A stretch of 64,000 nucleotides of DNA from Miscanthus floridulus (GCF_019320115.1 NC_089595.1:108702158-108766157); one strand, 5' to 3'; shown: positions 1-11,200, numbered from the stretch's first letter. Notes: generated from the letters alone by a model not told the origin. Numbers and translations: made by a program.

Positions 1-1575
1 GCAGCTCGAGGTGCAGCAGCAGGAAGTGCCAGAAGCCGACGGGGGGGACGTTGAGGAACTTCCGGAGTGCCCCGATCACCGCCCGAGCTCCTTCGAGAGA
101 GGCAAGCCCCGGAGCATTTTTCTCCCGGTTTGCAATGATTTAATTAAATACTTTACTTTAAATTGATGCATTACATTCAGGAGTTGTTTGCAACCGTTGC
201 TGCATTATACCTTGTTTACCTTTGTTATACTATATCCTCGTTACCCTGGTATCCGCAGTCGAGTCAATGCTTAGCTGGCTTAGACCGGTAGAAGTCGGGT
301 GATTTCCTGTCACCTGCGAGCTATAGGTGGTTACCTGGATCTGCTTGGATGACTATGAAGTCATGGTATAACTAAGTGTTAAATGAAGTTGAGACTGGAC
401 GGAGACTTGTAGAGTTTTGAACTGTAGTGTTTTCCGTCTGTGTCGATTAAGGACCGACCGTTGTTGGGCCTCGAGTCATGTTGAACGCATGCCTTACATT
501 TAGCTGGTCGGATAAAGTACCTTCCGACCGCGAAGTTGGGAGATTTTTCGGGCCGAGTAGATTGCCCGCAACGCACTGTGCCGGAGCAGGTGTGGTAGGA
601 CACGGGGGCGGGATGATAAGGCCAAAGTGCAGTCGGTCGGCCCCCGGGTACATGTGGTTCCTGGCAAACTCGAGATTCCTGGAAAGTTGACTCGGTGATC
701 AATATCTCACTTTAGCAGGTGAGTGAGGTTTGTGTAAGGAACAAATCACCAGCTGGTTAGGAATCGATTCGAATCGCCATCGCTCCTGGATAGTGAGCAC
801 TTGACTTGAGTTACTTCATCGTAGTAAATGTTATGGAACACTTGGACAGTTACAATGAATATGACAGTATGGAATTTGTTTAATGATCATTGGTTATCAT
901 TATCTGCTTAATCACATGTATACTCTAGTATAGGTGCAAATCTAGTCGACAGGTTAATAATAATTAACTTGGCAATAATGCTTCTCGAAAAGTTCTTGAA
1001 AGGCTAAAAATGCTTCTTTTTGCAAATGAGTCAGCTACCCTACTATAAAGCCCTTCATAATCCTTGGTGTCATTTATTTTCGGTTATGTCGGGTAAGTCT
1101 GGCTGAGTACCTTCTCGTACTCAGGGTTTTATTCCCACTTGTTGCAGATGGGCAGATGTATTACGGCTACTGTATCAACTGCCTGTATCCTACGATGGGT
1201 GATGCTTAGGACCATGGGCATGGTCATTCCTTACGTCTCATCTGATGCTTTTGTTGGAGATGATCATTCGCTGGCACTATATTTAAACTCCGCGTGAGTG
1301 TGTGTGTGGTTTGAACAAATGACTTCCGCTACTTTTATTCAAACTGGTTTGTAATAACTATGTTGAAACTCTGATGTATCTGAGATTGCGAACTTTTATG
1401 TAATATGTGATGGTGACCGCTAAACTTATTACGATCTTGGCTGGAATGGAAGTTGGTTTGAAATCCTTCGTGATTTCACGGACTACCGGGTTATACGGGC
1501 TTAAGTTTGCTAAATCGTCTGCTCTGGCGGACGATTTTCTTACTTAATTTCGTATAATTGGTCGGTTCTGTTACA
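1..1575 (+). repeat. 5' LTR, 3' portion only
   Basis: This is the direct repeat of 10744-12318 and ends in GTTACA immediately before the primer-binding site. It contains the promoter TATA box (about 1043-1050) and the R-U5 part of the LTR. The 5' 2.5 kb of this LTR lies outside the window. Confidence 0.95.
1043..1098 (+). promoter_or_regulatory. LTR TATA box and downstream strong splice donor
   Basis: A CTATAAAG box lies at 1043-1050. Transcription would be expected to start about 25-30 bases downstream. Very soon after that lies GGGTAAGT, with the GT at 1093-1094, which is close to a consensus plant 5' splice site. A donor this near the cap and upstream of the primer-binding site (1578) would allow spliced subgenomic RNAs. 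The same motifs recur in the 3' LTR near 11786. The role is inferred from motif positions only. Confidence 0.5.
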
Positions 1576-1577
1576 GC

Positions 1578-1593
1578 TGGCATCAGAGCATGG
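1578..1593 (+). other. Primer-binding site (tRNA-Met type)
   Basis: The motif tggcatcagagcatgg begins two bases after the 5' LTR end. It matches the tggtatcagagc primer-binding site used by many plant Ty3/gypsy and copia elements that are primed by initiator tRNA-Met, with one early mismatch. Confidence 0.85.
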
Positions 1594-2364
1594 TTTAGCG
1601 TGTTACTGTTCACAAGTGTATTTAAAACAAAAAGGCATTTGGAAAATGTGATTTTAAAACTATAAAGTGTGCCAGTGATCATATCCTTTATGCCCAGTTA
1701 AGGACTTTAGGTGGCTTAATTAAGTACTGACTGGGGTTCTTGCATCATATTTCTCTTTCGTCGCTCATACGGCGTGCTATTGTATGAGTGCCACTTGTTT
1801 GAGTGGTAATGAATGGATCATTTGCCTCTACGCCTCGGTAAGTGTGAGTTGTGAGAGCATGATCGGATACACCGCCGATCTAGGGTGAATGCTTATATGA
1901 TGCTGGAGTAATTACATGTTCTACGCATGTTTTACAAAGGTATCCCATGTATGGGTCTTCCGTCTATGGAGGCGATGCCGTCAATAGGACGATGGTTCGG
2001 GTAGTTACTACCGTTGTACACGTATCTGGGGATTCGTGTAGAGCGTGTAGATAAAACTTTACTGCTTTTATGCATTCATTGGGAATTGGGCTGAAATAAA
2101 TCTTCTGCAGGTACATAACAACGCTATCGTGTAGAACGTATTAGCTACGTATTGAGAGATCGTTTGTATGCCACCGAATTCGTCGTTAGAAATTATTTAT
2201 TTCCTAAGTTTGTGAGAACGTACGGCACGTACATACATCATGTTACTTGTGCATTTCATGCATGTCATGCATTCCTCCCCTTATAAATTGATTATCTCAT
2301 TTTGATAAAAGATGTATCACCAAAAATATGTTTCCCCGAAGTAATAAAAGAACTTTTGCTACAG
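1594..2364 (+). other. Retrotransposon leader without long ORF
   Basis: This 770-base stretch between the primer-binding site and the first extra ORF has no convincing coding potential on either strand. Its last bases (tttgctacag) look like a 3' splice acceptor ending exactly at base 2364, directly before an ATG. Confidence 0.6.
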
Positions 2365-2847
2365 ATGGCCCGCACGAAGCAGACCGCCCGTAAGTCCACC
2401 GGAGGAAGAGCACCTCGACGTCCGTTGGCCCTGAGGGAGCACCGCACCACGGACACCTTCTTGAGCGAGTTTGGCATGCCGACCTTGCTTTGGAGAGTGC
2501 TCCATGATGTGGGGTACCCAGAGGGTCAAGAGCCGGTGTACTCTTGGAATGAAAGCCAGTTAGCAGAGGATGGACTCGCAGTGGTGGAGATCACGGTTCC
2601 TGCTCTCGGTGATGCTCCAGATTGGGATGGTTGGCATTTGGAGTTTGAGGGCCGCACTCCAGCTGAGGGTGCAGAGGGAGCAGCCTTCCGTGTCATCAGG
2701 GACATTATGAGTAGATTTCCCAGTGAGCTTGTAGCAGCTCTAGCTGGTACTTTTCCTAGGGATGATCCTCGTGATGCCATTTGGGTTCAGCCTCAGGGAA
2801 GTGCATTGGTCAGAGGTCCAGCTGAGGGACAGGCTAGCGACAACTAG
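2365..2847 (+). CDS. Extra ORF1 with histone H3 N-terminal tail mimic
   Basis: This 160-aa product begins MARTKQTARKSTGGRAPR, which is the H3 tail A1-R17 with only K14 changed to R. Continuing the alignment, K18 and K23 are also arginine, while K4, R8, K9, S10 and T11 are kept. Similarity to H3 fades after about residue 21 and no histone fold follows. The remaining 130 residues are a W/P-rich region (a DWDGWHLEFEG motif, then FPRDDP) that I cannot assign to a named domain, although similar regions occur in grass retrotransposon proteins. I chose the ATG at 2365 because it reproduces the H3 start and follows an acceptor-like CAG. An upstream in-frame ATG at 2302 would add 21 residues and bury the N-terminus. 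ORF2 lies downstream in the same frame. The function is unknown; chromatin mimicry is an inference. Confidence 0.85.
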   Translation: MARTKQTARKSTGGRAPRRPLALREHRTTDTFLSEFGMPTLLWRVLHDVGYPEGQEPVYSWNESQLAEDGLAVVEITVPALGDAPDWDGWHLEFEGRTPAEGAEGAAFRVIRDIMSRFPSELVAALAGTFPRDDPRDAIWVQPQGSALVRGPAEGQASDN

Positions 2848-2850
2848 GCA

Positions 2851-3354
2851 ATGAGTGCTATGTTCGCCGCCATCAGAGCGTATGAGGGTCTCGAGAGTAC
2901 CTACTGGACTTTGACTGGCTTGCGTAGTGAGGATAAGCTCAAAGGGAAGAAGCAGAAGAAGAGACAGGCACGAGCTATAGCTAGCTTGCAGGAGCAGTTG
3001 GCTGATATGAACTTACAGCGAGATCAGGCGGTTGAGAGAGGTGATAGAGCTATGCAGCAAGTGCATACGTTGACTCAAGCCAACAACAATGCAGACCGCA
3101 TGATTGGACAGTTGGTTCAGGAAAGGAATGAAGCCTGGAACGCAAGAAACCTTCTGTTGCAGAGAGTCGATGAGCTAGAGGAATACAACGGCAACCTGCA
3201 CGAGGAGTTTCACGCGCTCTACAATGGGGTTGGCCCATATGCTCCACCGAACACCGCTGGCATGGACATCGACGACGACAACCAGAACGAGCCTGTAGTT
3301 TCACCTGGAGGCGATGGTGACGTCTCCGATCCCGACGATGGCCCCGAGGAGTAG
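2851..3354 (+). CDS. Extra ORF2, coiled-coil protein with acidic tail
   Basis: This is a 167-aa protein. Residues about 30-110 are rich in Lys, Glu, Gln and Leu with heptad-like spacing (RAIASLQEQLADMNLQ), which predicts a coiled coil that could oligomerise. The last 30 residues are strongly acidic (MDIDDDNQ to the end). It begins three bases after the ORF1 stop and is in the same frame, separated by TAG GCA ATG. ORF1 and ORF2 are therefore probably one ancestral protein split by a nonsense change, or are linked by readthrough or reinitiation. I do not recognise a named family. The position between LTR and gag is unusual for chromoviruses. Confidence 0.75.
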   Translation: MSAMFAAIRAYEGLESTYWTLTGLRSEDKLKGKKQKKRQARAIASLQEQLADMNLQRDQAVERGDRAMQQVHTLTQANNNADRMIGQLVQERNEAWNARNLLLQRVDELEEYNGNLHEEFHALYNGVGPYAPPNTAGMDIDDDNQNEPVVSPGGDGDVSDPDDGPEE

Positions 3355-3720
3355 GCTAGTTGCTTCGCGCTAGTATCTAGGTCTTGTCGCGATGACCTTT
3401 CTTTTGTTGGCATGTAATCTATCGTATGTTGCTTCGAACGTATGAGACTTGGCATGTGGTTGGAACTTAATTTTCAAATGCGATATCTGAACGCATAAAA
3501 AGTCCAGTGTATGCATGCTGGCAATGTGATTGTATGGACGCGATGTTTGCCGTTGGAGTAGTTTGGTTAAGTGCTGTTGTTTTAATTGGGATGCGATTGT
3601 TGTGCCTCTGTTTTATTGTATGAATTTATTCTCTCCAGTAAATTCAGTACGGCATAATTTTTCCTTCACTCGCAATTATTACAGCTTCACTCAATCGTTA
3701 CTTGTTGCTGAAATATGCAG
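3355..3720 (+). other. Spacer before gag with acceptor-like end
   Basis: No supported ORF lies here. The 3' part is pyrimidine-rich and ends aaatatgcag at 3720, immediately before the gag ATG. This mirrors the acceptor-like site before ORF1. Confidence 0.5.
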
Positions 3721-6700
3721 ATGACAAACACTCGCCGAACCACGTATGAAGCCGCTGAGCCTGGTGCTAACGGTGCGGGGACTGGTGGTGGTGGTGGAAA
3801 CCATGGCAACAACAATGAACCTCCCCATGAACCACATTTGCCACCTCCTCCCCCATTTACCCCCGAGATGTTTCTCGCACAGCTGTTTGGGAGTCAGCGC
3901 AACACGGAACAATCCCAGAAGAACATGGAAGATTTCCTTCGGACCATCGCCAACAACGTGCAACGTGGTAACAATCAATGTGGTGGAATGGGAGTGAACC
4001 AATATAGCAGCTTCAAAGATTTCATGGACACCAGGCCGCCAGTATTCAAGGAAGCAACAGAGCCACTCGATGCTGAGGAATGGATCAACATGATGGAAGA
4101 TAAATTCCGTGTGTTGAGGATGACTGAGGTTCTGAAAACGGAGTATGCTGCACTTCAATTGCAAGGACCGGCGGGAATGTGGTGGAAGCACCATCGCACC
4201 ACCTTCCCTCCAAATGCTCAGATTTCTTAGAGAGAGTTTGCTGAGGCCTTCCGTGGAGTCTATATTCCACCCGGGCTGACCGAGATGAAGTTGGGAGAGT
4301 TTCTGGCATTGAACCAGGGCACCAAGACCATGACGCAATACCTGCATGCCTTCAACAACTTGTGTCGCTATGCTCCCGACATGGTTGACACAGATGCTAA
4401 AAGGATAGCCAGTTTTAAGAGGGGTCTCAATCCAAAAATGATGAAGCATGTCGGTACCAACAACCGCGTCAGATTCAATGACTTCATCAGCGACTGTCTG
4501 AAGCAGGAGAAGAATAACAACGCTAGCACCGCAGCCAAGACACGCAAGAGAGCCTTTGAAGGTGGTCCATCTCAAGCTAGAGCACCTATAGGAGGTCGTC
4601 CTCCATATCACCCATCGGCACCTGGCGCTAGATTCAGGCCACCTCAGCCAAGAAGTTAGAATTTCCGTGGACCTCAGAAGCCATACAAGATGGCAGTACA
4701 GCCCAACAAAGCAGCCGCAACTGTGGTACAAGGCAGTTCCAAGGGAGCTATGGGATCTGCCGGGACAGTAAGAGGACCCTGCTATAACTGTGATCAACCC
4801 GGTCATTTCTCGAAGTTTTGTCCGTACCCGCCCAAGAAGAAGCAGCAGACTTATAATGCTAGAGTGCATAGTACAACAGTGGATGAAATTCCAGAGGGAG
4901 AGCCCGTCACTGCTGGTAAGTTTCCTGTCAACGAAAACCCTGCAGTTGTTCTATTTGATTCTGGATTATCGCATTCTTTTATGAGTCAAGCATTTGCACA
5001 GAAACATGAACAACTATGCACATAATTGGGTTATGGTTACCGTATAAGTTCAGCAGGGGCTGATGTTTTGACCAACCGGATGGTTCGAGGGGCAACCCTT
5101 GAATTAGGTATCCGGAAGTTCCGAGTGAACCTGATAGTTATGCCTGGGTTAGTCTTGGATGTCATTATAGGGATGAATTGGATGAAGGATTGGGGAGCAG
5201 TCATAGATACTAGAAGTCGAGTACTTACCCTTAAGGATCCACTAGGTGAGGGTACTTTCCAAGTACCATTGCCTCGGAGAACAGACCTTATAAGTGTTAC
5301 ATGTGCTATGGCAGTCATTCCTATTCATCAGATTCTGGTAGTGTGTGAATTTCCGGATGTATTCCTAGATGAGCTACCTGGTCTTTCGCCTGATAGGGAG
5401 ATTGAGTTTGGAATTGAGTTAGTCCCCGAAACAGCTCCGATTTCAAGGAGACCCTATCGGATGCCTCCAGATGAGTTAGCTGAGCTAAAGAAGCAATTAG
5501 AAGATTTGTCAAAAAAGGGGTTTATTCGGCCAAGCAAGTCTGAATGGGGATGTCCCGCCTTATTTGTGAAAAAGAAGAAAGAGGGCACGTTGAGAATGTG
5601 CGTAGATTATAGGCCACTCAATGCTGTAACCATCAAGAATAAATATCCCTTGCCACATATTGATGTTCTGTTTGACCAATTATCCAAGGCCAAGGTGTTC
5701 TCAAAAATAGATTTGAGATCCGGTTATCATCAGATCAAGATTAGGCCACAGGATATACCAAAAACTGCATTTTCCACCAGATACGGGTTGTATGAGTATC
5801 TTGTCATGTCTTTTGGCTTGACAAATGCTCCTGCATATTTTATGTTCTTGATGAATATAGTTTTCATGCCAGAATTGGATAAGTTTGTGGTAGTGTTCAT
5901 CGATGACATTCTGGTGTACTCCGAGAACGAGAAAGATCATGAAGAGCATCTGAGAACTGTCTTAACCAGACTTAGAGATCATCAATTGTATGCTAAGTTT
6001 AGCAAATGCGAATTCTGGTTGAAGGAAGTTCCTTTCCTGGGTCACATTCTGTCAGAGAATGGAGTTTCAGTCGATCCAAGTAAGGTGCAAGAAGTTATGA
6101 ATTGGAAAGCACCGACCACAGTTCCTGAGATTAGAAGTTTCTTAGGACTAGCGGGTTATTACCGTCGCTTTATACCAGATTTCTTGAAGATCGCCAAACC
6201 GATGACGAGTCTCCTACAGAAGGATCACAAGTTTGTGTGGACAGAGGAGTGTGAAGCAGCTTTCCACACTTTGCGGAAACTGTTGACCACTGCTCCGGTT
6301 CTAGCACAACCAGATCTTGAGAAACCATTTGATGTATTTTGCGACGCATCAAAAACTGGGTTAGGCTGTGTACTTATGCAAGAAAGGAGAGTCATAGCTT
6401 ATGCATCACGTCAATTGAGAAAGCACGAGGTCAACTATCCAACACATGATCTTGAACTTGCTGTAGTTGTGCACGCCCTAAAAATTTGGAGACATTATCT
6501 ACTTGGTAATGTGTGCAATATTTTCACGGATCACAAGAGTCTTAAGTATATCTTTACCCAACCAGAGCTAAACATGAGACAGCGTAGATGGTTGGAATTG
6601 ATCAAGGATTACAACTTGAATGTGCAATATCATCCTGGTAAAGCCAATATAGTGGCAGATGCTTTGAGCAGAAAGTCACATTACTTGAATGTGCAGCCAT

Positions 6701-8244
6701 TACTTGAAGATGGGTTCGATCTAATGCATCCTGCTGTGTTACATAGTATTCAGATCAGTTGTTCTTTGGAGAGTAAGATAATAGAAGGCCAGAAAACCGA
6801 CAAGGGGATATTCCACATCAAGGAGAAAATAAAGGAAAAGCCGTCTCAACACTTTAAAGTGGATGAACAGGGCGTATTGTGGTTTGACGACCGTCTTGTG
6901 GTTCCCAAGGATCGAGAGCTTAGGAATAAACTCATGGATGAAGCTCACCTTTCTAAGCTATCTATCCATCCCGGAAGTAGTAAGATGTATCAAGAATTAA
7001 GATCTCGATATTGGTGGACCAAAATGAAGAAAGAAATTACAGCATATGTTGCCAGATGTGACACATGTTGTCGAGTGAAAGCCATTCACATGAAACCTGC
7101 CGGTATGTTGCAACCCTTATCAGTCCCTAGTTGGAAGTGGGACGATATCAGTATGGATTTTATCACGGGTTTGCCCACTACTCAAAAAGGACATGATTCG
7201 ATTTGGGTAATTGTGGACCGTCTTACCAAGACCGCTCATTTCTTGCCGGTCAAAACAGATTATCGACCACCTCAATATGCCGAGAAGTATATCACAGAAA
7301 TTGTGAGGTTGCATGGTATACCAAAGACCATAGTATCTGATAGAGGCTCACAGTTCACGGCTCATTTTTGGGAACATTTACACAAAGGCTTAGGAACTAG
7401 TTTGATTCGCAGTACCGCTTATCATCCTCAGACAGATGGTCAGACTGAACGAGTGAATGCTGTTTTGGAGGATATGTTAAGAGCCTATGTATTGTCTTCT
7501 AAAGGATCATGGGAATCATGGTTACCGTTAGCTGAGTTTTCTTATAATAATAGTTATCAAGAAAGCATCAAGATGGCCCCATTCGAAGCTTTATATGGCA
7601 GAAAATGTAGAACACCATTGAATTGGGTCGAACCTGGAGATAGAAGGTATTATGGCATTGACTTTGTAGAAGAAGCCGAGAAGAAAGTTCATATTATTCA
7701 GCAGAATATGAAAGCGGCCCAATCACGTCAGAAAAGCTATGCAGACAAAAGGAGGAGACCCCTTGCGTTTGAAGTTGGTGACTATGTTTATCTGAAAGTC
7801 ACGCCAATGAAGAAGAAAAGGTTTGGAATCCGAAGGAAGCTTGCCTCGAGATTCGTAGGACCATACAAGATCCTAGAACAAAGAGGTCCAGTAGCCTACA
7901 AGTTAGAGTTACCTGAAACAATGAGTACCGTTTTCCCAGTTTTCCATGTATCACATCTCAAGAAATGTTTGCGTGTTCCAGAGGAAAGAATAGAACCTCG
8001 AGGTATTCAACTCAAATCAGATTTGGTGTATCGTGAGCAACCAGTCCGAGTGTTAGACACTAAGGAACATGCTACTCGGAATAGTGTGGTGAAAACATAC
8101 AAGATACAGTGGGATCATCATAATGAGGGAGATGCAACTTGGGAAACAGGAGAGTATCTACAAAAAGCTTATGAAGAATTTTATAACAAATGGTTCGTAA
8201 CCCAAATCTCGGGACGAGATTTTTATAAGGGGGGAGGGCTATAA
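3721..8244 (+). pseudogene. gag-pol polyprotein with chromodomain, three nonsense codons
   Basis: This is a single reading frame from the ATG at 3721 to the TAA at 8242-8244, broken by TAG at 4228, TAG at 4657 and TAA at 5023. No frameshift is seen. In order it encodes the gag capsid region, a CCHC zinc knuckle (about 4780-4821, CYNCDQPGHFSKFC), aspartic protease (DSG at about 4957), reverse transcriptase (FIDD at about 5896), RNase H (CDASKTGLG region), integrase with its zinc-binding N-terminus (ARCDTC) and DDE core (MDF, SDRG, TDGQTE), and a C-terminal chromodomain (about 8037-8200, with W and ATWE residues). The largest open piece (5026-8244, 1072 aa) covers part of protease through chromodomain. 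Each stop could have arisen by one C-to-T or G-to-A change, as expected for methylated, silenced DNA. As it stands this copy cannot make a full polyprotein. The final stop lies inside the first bases of the 3' LTR. Confidence 0.95.
8225..8239 (+). other. Polypurine tract
   Basis: A purine-rich run (ataaggggggagggc) directly precedes the 3' LTR start at 8240. It would prime plus-strand DNA synthesis. Confidence 0.85.
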
Positions 8245-11200
8245 CACCCCTGGTGTTAGTCTTGCCTGATTGCATTTGCATTTCATGATCATGAGCATCA
8301 TTCATCCATTCATGAGCATATATCACTTGAAACATGTGAAACATGATTATGAAACAAGAGTATCATTTCAAGTGTTTTTCATCATTTCAGTACCTTTAGT
8401 GCTTGATTATTGTATGACCAATGGGTGGTATAGCTAAATATATTGTTAAACATCTTAGCTATGCTTAGAAAGTCATTAGGAACAATGTTCATGTTGATCA
8501 TTTTGCCCAATTAAGATTTCAAATCATGGTTTGACTTGTTTTGACCCTAGGACTTTTTGGTTTGACTGTTCAAAAAGTACCACTTAGAATATTTGCATGT
8601 CTGAGCAACCTAAAACAAAGTTGTAGCAAATTATATGAGGAACAAAAAGTATTTTGTGATCAAGTCATGAAAATGTGCACAACATGCTCAAAATGGTCCC
8701 ACAAGTCAGAATTTGGGTTGATTTCAACACTTAGAAATTTCTAAGTATAAACCTCAGTTTTCAATTTCTTGAACACGACTTTGGCATGATTTTTCTCTCT
8801 ATCCTTTGCGAATTAGACAGTGATCTCTACATGAGTTTTGTAGCTGGGATGTAGGTGTACAACTTTCGTTTTGATTTCTTTCGCTATCGATCAACGGATT
8901 AGGAAATAGAGCATCATCATTTGGCACTATCAGTCAGCCCTTTCGTTCTCTGAATCGCTGCTACAGTGCCCGACCGGTTCAGAGGAACACCGCCGCATGG
9001 ATGCCGCGCGTCGCCGGTCTTCTGCTCGCGCAGGCCACGCGCCGCGGCCGTTCTGGCACCGCTGGCCTCGCCTTAAGCCCTCGCGCGCCTGCCCGACCAG
9101 TTCACCTGCTCGTTTTTCATTTCCTTCGCCGCAGCGCTCTCTCGCAGCAACGCACCGGCTCCTCCATCGACGCCGAGCAAGCGCCGTCGCCCAGCGCGCT
9201 CACCGCCGCAAAATCGCCACCTCAAGTTAGCGCTCAGCTCCGTCTTCACCTCCCCTAGCTATTCCATCTCACCGTCGAGCCGGAGAACCCAAGGTAGTGG
9301 CCCAATTGAGTTTTCGCCGCCACCACAACTCACCGGAGTTGGAGCTCACCGTGGCTAGCACGGCACAACTCCTCTCTTCCTTCCCTAGCTCCCGCCTTGT
9401 CTTCTCCGTTGCGCACTGTTACTCGGGTGATGATGTCACCGTCCCCGCCGGCCCCGTCTGGCCAGAACGCGGCCACGCACCGCCGTGCGCCATGGCTGAG
9501 CCGCCGAGCTCCGTGGCTAGGGTGTTTAGGGGTCAGTAGGGAGCGAGGTTAGAGTACCAATAGACGCGGTTCATCACGTAGGGCACGCCGGTGCCGTCGG
9601 TTTCATCGGGGAGATCACCGTCGGCGAGCTCGACCATCGCCGCGCCGACGTGTGCCGTCTCCCCTGTTCTGTGGCAATGACACGGGGGTCCCGCGCATCA
9701 GTCACTGAGCCGAAGAGGGAGCCAGGCTTGGGCTGCGCTGTGTCGTGGGCCGTCGGATCCCTTCGGGCCGGCCCAGTAACGTTTAAGTGATTTGGTTTCA
9801 TTTATTCTTTATTATTTGAAATCTGAAATGGTTTGAAAAATGTTTGGATGATCAAACTTGCTCCAAATTTGTTGAAACAAATTTTTCTAGGTTCCTTATC
9901 ATCAGATCTACTTGGGAAAATTATTGCATGTCATTTTTGGGATACTTTTCTATAGGCTTTTATTTAATCATGTATATTGCTGATAAATTGAAAAATGTGT
10001 AGAAAAATCTATAGGCTTCAGAAAAATATGATCTCCAAGTTTGTTAATCTTCTTATGTCATGTACTTCCTAGGAAAAATATGTTTCATGCATGTGCTGTG
10101 GAAAACTTAGGAGGTGTAGTTCAAGTGCCTTTAATGGTTGATTTTTGTTATTTTTGCTAAAGAGCAAACTTTGTATAAAACATGCATGTGATAATTTTTG
10201 GACAGTCATTATATGCTATGAAGAACCTAGGAAAAATATTAATTCTGTTGTTTGACACTTTTCATAGTACAAAGTAATTTCATGCTCATTTTTATGCTAT
10301 AGCTTGTCATTTTCGTGTAGGATAGTTTACTTATCCAAATGCCATGAAATTTTTATGGTAGTCTGTTTAGGGTAGTATTATGCTACTGTAATTTTCTCAG
10401 ATTTTTAGGAGCACCAGAAATATATGTTGCTATTCAAACCTATTATTAATTAGGGTTTAAGCAAGTGTTGCTTTAAGTGTGATTAAGAAATTAGTAAAGC
10501 TTTGGTGTATCTTTGAAGCATTTCATAAGATATGTTAACTTAACATATTAGTAGTAGAAAAGAATGCAGTAGATGACATGTGCTTGTAGTATAGTTTCTT
10601 GGATGATGTTGACTACCTTGCATTTAAACATATCCATTGCATTCATCTCCTTAGATGCACCGTTTGCATAATCACTTACGCGCATTGCATCATATAGGAT
10701 CGCAAACCGAGAACCCAGTCGTCATACCCGAGGAGCCCGAGGAGCAGCTCGAGGTGCAGCAGCAGGAAGTGCCAGAAGCCGACGAGGGGGACGTTGAGGA
10801 ACTTCCGGAGTGCCCCGATCACCGCCCGAGCTCCTTCGAGAGAGGCAAGCCCCGGAGCATTTTTCTCCCGGTTTGCAATGATTTAATTAAATACTTTACT
10901 TTAAATTGATGCATTACGTTTAGGAGTTGTTTGCAACCGTTGCTGCATTATACCTTGTTTACCTTTGTTATACTATATCCTCGTTACCCTGGTATCCGCA
11001 GTCAAGTCAATGCTTAGCTGGCTTAGACCGGTAGAAGTCGGGTGATTTTCTGTCACCTGCGAGCTATAGGTGGTTACCTGGATCTGCTTGGATGACTATG
11101 AAGTCATGGTATTACTAAGTGTTAAATGAAGTTGAGATCGGACGGAGACTTGTAGAGTTTTGAACTGTAGTGTTTTCCGTCTGTGTCGATTAAGGACCGA

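Noticed and set aside
379..702. 107-aa minus-strand ORF repeated at 11122-11445
   Set aside because: Its conservation is explained by the two LTR copies. Composition and strand do not suggest a protein, and no family is recognised.
2302..2364. Upstream in-frame ATG of ORF1
   Set aside because: It adds 21 residues with no resemblance to anything and would hide the H3-like N-terminus. The acceptor-like site at 2364 argues for the downstream ATG.
8997..9801. GC-rich ORFs in the 3' LTR
   Set aside because: Overlapping Arg/Ser/Pro-rich frames on both strands are expected by chance in GC-rich DNA. No domain is seen.
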